A stretch of 24,756 bases of DNA from CALMEC01 sp031376485. Lineage in GTDB: Bacteria; Actinomycetota; Thermoleophilia; Miltoncostaeales; Miltoncostaeaceae. The translations under genes were made by a program, and so were the position numbers. The number at the start of each line of letters is the position of its first letter. Positions within the stretch are counted from its first letter, which is position 1. The stretch spans positions 1 to 24,756 of the forward strand of contig JANMDV010000085.1 in NCBI GenBank assembly GCA_031376485.1, read 5' to 3'. This document shows, piece by piece, positions 15,782-24,756 of this stretch. A model generated the notes under the pieces. It ran no database searches and was not told where the DNA came from. It was given only the letters and a program-made list of their open reading frames with translations.

Positions 15782-15832
15782 GTCCTGTCTCACAAGTAGG
15801 TTGATGATATGGCGAGTGAAAAACCCGCCGGA

Positions 15833-15867
15833 TATGGGGGTGGGACTCGGCGAGTCCCACCCCCATA
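15833..15867. repeat. Perfect 16-bp hairpin inside the MITE-like element
   Basis: The arm TATGGGGGTGGGACTC (15833-15848) is perfectly complementary to 15852-15867, with only 3 nt between. This is a very stable stem on either strand and could act as a bidirectional terminator. Confidence 0.8.
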
Positions 15868-15873
15868 CGCCGT

Positions 15874-15895
15874 GGACGGGCGGACACGCCCGTCC
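15874..15895. repeat. Perfect 9-bp hairpin inside the MITE-like element
   Basis: GGACGGGCG (15874-15882) pairs with CGCCCGTCC (15887-15895) around a GACA loop, 7 bp after the larger hairpin. Confidence 0.75.
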
Positions 15896-15919
15896 CCCTG
15901 TCAAGGACGCAGCCTTCGC

Positions 15920-15939
15920 CCCATACTTGTGAGTATGGG
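15920..15939. repeat. 8-bp hairpin inside the MITE-like element
   Basis: CCCATACT (15920-15927) pairs with AGTATGGG (15932-15939) around TGTG. Outer GCC/GGC bases can extend it. CCCATAC also occurs in the arm of the hairpin at 15852-15867. Confidence 0.65.
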
Positions 15940-16083
15940 CAGAGGCGAGGACACAGCTCCCGAGGCGAATGCTCCTCAACCCAACTGACCAAATCCGGCG
16001 GAGTTTTGCAGCCGCCGGATCGCAACTTATTTATGAGACAGGACACTCGGGTGCCGGAGGACGCCGTTGGTCTGCCGAGGCCG

Positions 16084-16288
16084 GGCGGGGGCGACCGAGG
16101 TCACCCCGCCGTACGACTGGTCCTCGGCCTCCTCAGGCTCTGGACCGAAATGGCCGGGGCATATACCCGCCGGCTCACGCCTGCGGGCGCCCGGCATGGA
16201 CTCAGTCCTGACCCTCCTCCGGGACCTCAGGGCCGAAGCGACGGGGAAACGGCCCACCGGCTTCGCCGGCGGGCCACCCCGACCTATT

Positions 16289-16318
<30 letters not shown>
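16084..16318 (-). repeat. Three degenerate tandem copies of the rpoC 3' end plus hairpin
   Basis: Read on the minus strand, unit 1 (16318-16238) is the end of rpoC, FGPDPEEQD-stop, followed by its terminator hairpin. Unit 2 (16237-16150) reads FGPEVPEEGQD-stop followed by a similar GC hairpin (arms at 16166-16173 and 16180-16187). Unit 3 (from 16149) reads FGPEPEEAEDQ followed by a third hairpin (16084-16110). Units 1 and 2 are 81 and 88 nt and align along their length, including the spacer, the GCCCGC/AGCCGG stem words and a CCCCG stretch before the next TTCGG. Unit 2 is in the rpoC frame after its TGA. Confidence 0.7.
16243..16275 (-). terminator. Intrinsic terminator of rpoBC
   Basis: On the minus strand an 11-bp stem closed by a GAA loop (16251-16275, one G-U pair) begins 13 nt after the rpoC stop codon. 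GTTTCCCC follows. It is the proximal of three related hairpins. Confidence 0.7.
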
Positions 16319-20815
<4,497 letters not shown>

Positions 20816-20860
20816 GCTGGATCTGCCTTTCGAATTGAAGCTCGTACGGGTCGGGATGGG

Positions 20861-20884
20861 GCTCCGCGCCGGCCGGCGCGGAGC
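20861..20884. promoter_or_regulatory. Perfect 24-bp palindrome between rpoB and rpoC
   Basis: GCTCCGCGCCGG (20861-20872) is followed directly by its exact complement (20873-20884), 6 nt after the rpoB stop codon. As RNA it folds to a hairpin of about 10 bp. No T-run follows, so it is more likely a processing, stabilising or attenuating structure than a full terminator. It may set the rpoB:rpoC mRNA ratio. Confidence 0.6.
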
Positions 20885-20890
20885 GGTCCG

Positions 20891-24646
<3,756 letters not shown>

Positions 24647-24655
24647 GTCCTGAGA

Positions 24656-24661
24656 CCTCCT
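24656..24661 (-). promoter_or_regulatory. Consensus Shine-Dalgarno site deciding the rpoB start
   Basis: AGGAGG on the minus strand lies 9 nt before the TTG at 24646 and is the best ribosome-binding site in the window. It supports the TTG start over the upstream in-frame ATG at 24742. No clear promoter was found in the remaining 95 bp to the window edge. Confidence 0.7.
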
Positions 24662-24756
24662 GACATGAGCTTTTTGAGGGGGGCGAGGGGAAGGCAAGGG
24701 CGGTACAAGCGCAACCGGGAAAGTTAGCACACTGTCGAGCAATGCACCACGGCAGG

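Larger units (their letters stand above)
15782..16044. mobile_element. 263-bp MITE-like element with long terminal inverted repeats
   Basis: Both ends begin GTCCTGTCTCA when read inward (15782-15792, and the complement of 16034-16044). The similarity continues for about 57 nt on each side: xAAxTAxGTTG, then GAT and GGCG words, then AAAA and CCGCCGGAT with TGG. The blocks are almost equally spaced, with roughly three quarters identity overall. The element has no plausible protein-coding frame. Its centre is full of nested hairpins. I see no clear target-site duplication in the flanks. The size, long terminal inverted repeats and lack of genes fit a non-autonomous miniature transposable element or a decayed insertion sequence. 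The mobilising family is not identified. Confidence 0.6.

Noticed and set aside
15662..15802. Small plus-strand frame (MATAISPLPEQRF...) left of the MITE-like element
   Set aside because: A plausible-looking 46-residue peptide, but it has no SD site, no homologue I recognise, and its end lies inside the element.
15777..16046. 89-codon minus-strand open frame spanning the MITE-like element
   Set aside because: It is bounded by the terminal inverted repeats and runs through perfect hairpins; the composition is not protein-like.

Overview
The window is GC-rich bacterial chromosome, dense on both strands, with GTG and TTG start codons common. Its RpoC carries a long charged insertion between the N-terminal zinc-finger module and the clamp helices, as actinobacterial RpoC does. 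Together with many GTG/TTG starts and several probable leaderless transcripts, this suggests Actinomycetota or a neighbouring high-GC lineage. I cannot fix the class, and a high-GC Chloroflexota member is not excluded.

Layout from left to right. (1) The C-terminal half of an FAD/[4Fe-4S] 2-hydroxyacid dehydrogenase (+) runs to 1646. (2) A convergent three-gene prepilin operon (-, 5234 to 1674) encodes three class III signal-peptide proteins. It sits behind a good sigma70-type promoter at 5291-5319. (3) A truncated, twice-frameshifted EAL-domain phosphodiesterase remnant (-) touches the fusA stop codon. (4) The str operon rpsL-rpsG-fusA (-) follows, with no tuf after fusA. (5) About 1 kb holds the wreck of a secreted lipoprotein gene (-, 9900 to about 8960). 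(6) A secreted LAS-type murein endopeptidase (+) comes next. (7) A complete OpuC/ProU-type osmoprotectant ABC operon (+, 11299-14732) has overlapping genes and a strong terminator hairpin. (8) A YgjP-like metallopeptidase (+) follows. (9) A 0.7 kb gene-free stretch contains a decayed fragment, a 263-bp MITE-like element with long terminal inverted repeats, and a tandem array made from the 3' end of rpoC plus its terminator. (10) rpoC and rpoB (-) fill the remainder, separated by a perfect 24-bp palindrome.

The core transcription and translation genes (rpoB-rpoC and rpsL-rpsG-fusA) are collinear, as in many bacteria. Here they are split by about 7.6 kb of accessory DNA that includes opposite-strand genes and relics. 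That block, the gene remnants and the non-coding repeats are the unusual part of the window. The intact genes are ordinary members of known families. I did not find an intact new defence, toxin or biosynthetic system. The best candidates for undescribed biology are the rpoC tail/terminator triplication, the MITE-like element and the isolated prepilin operon.
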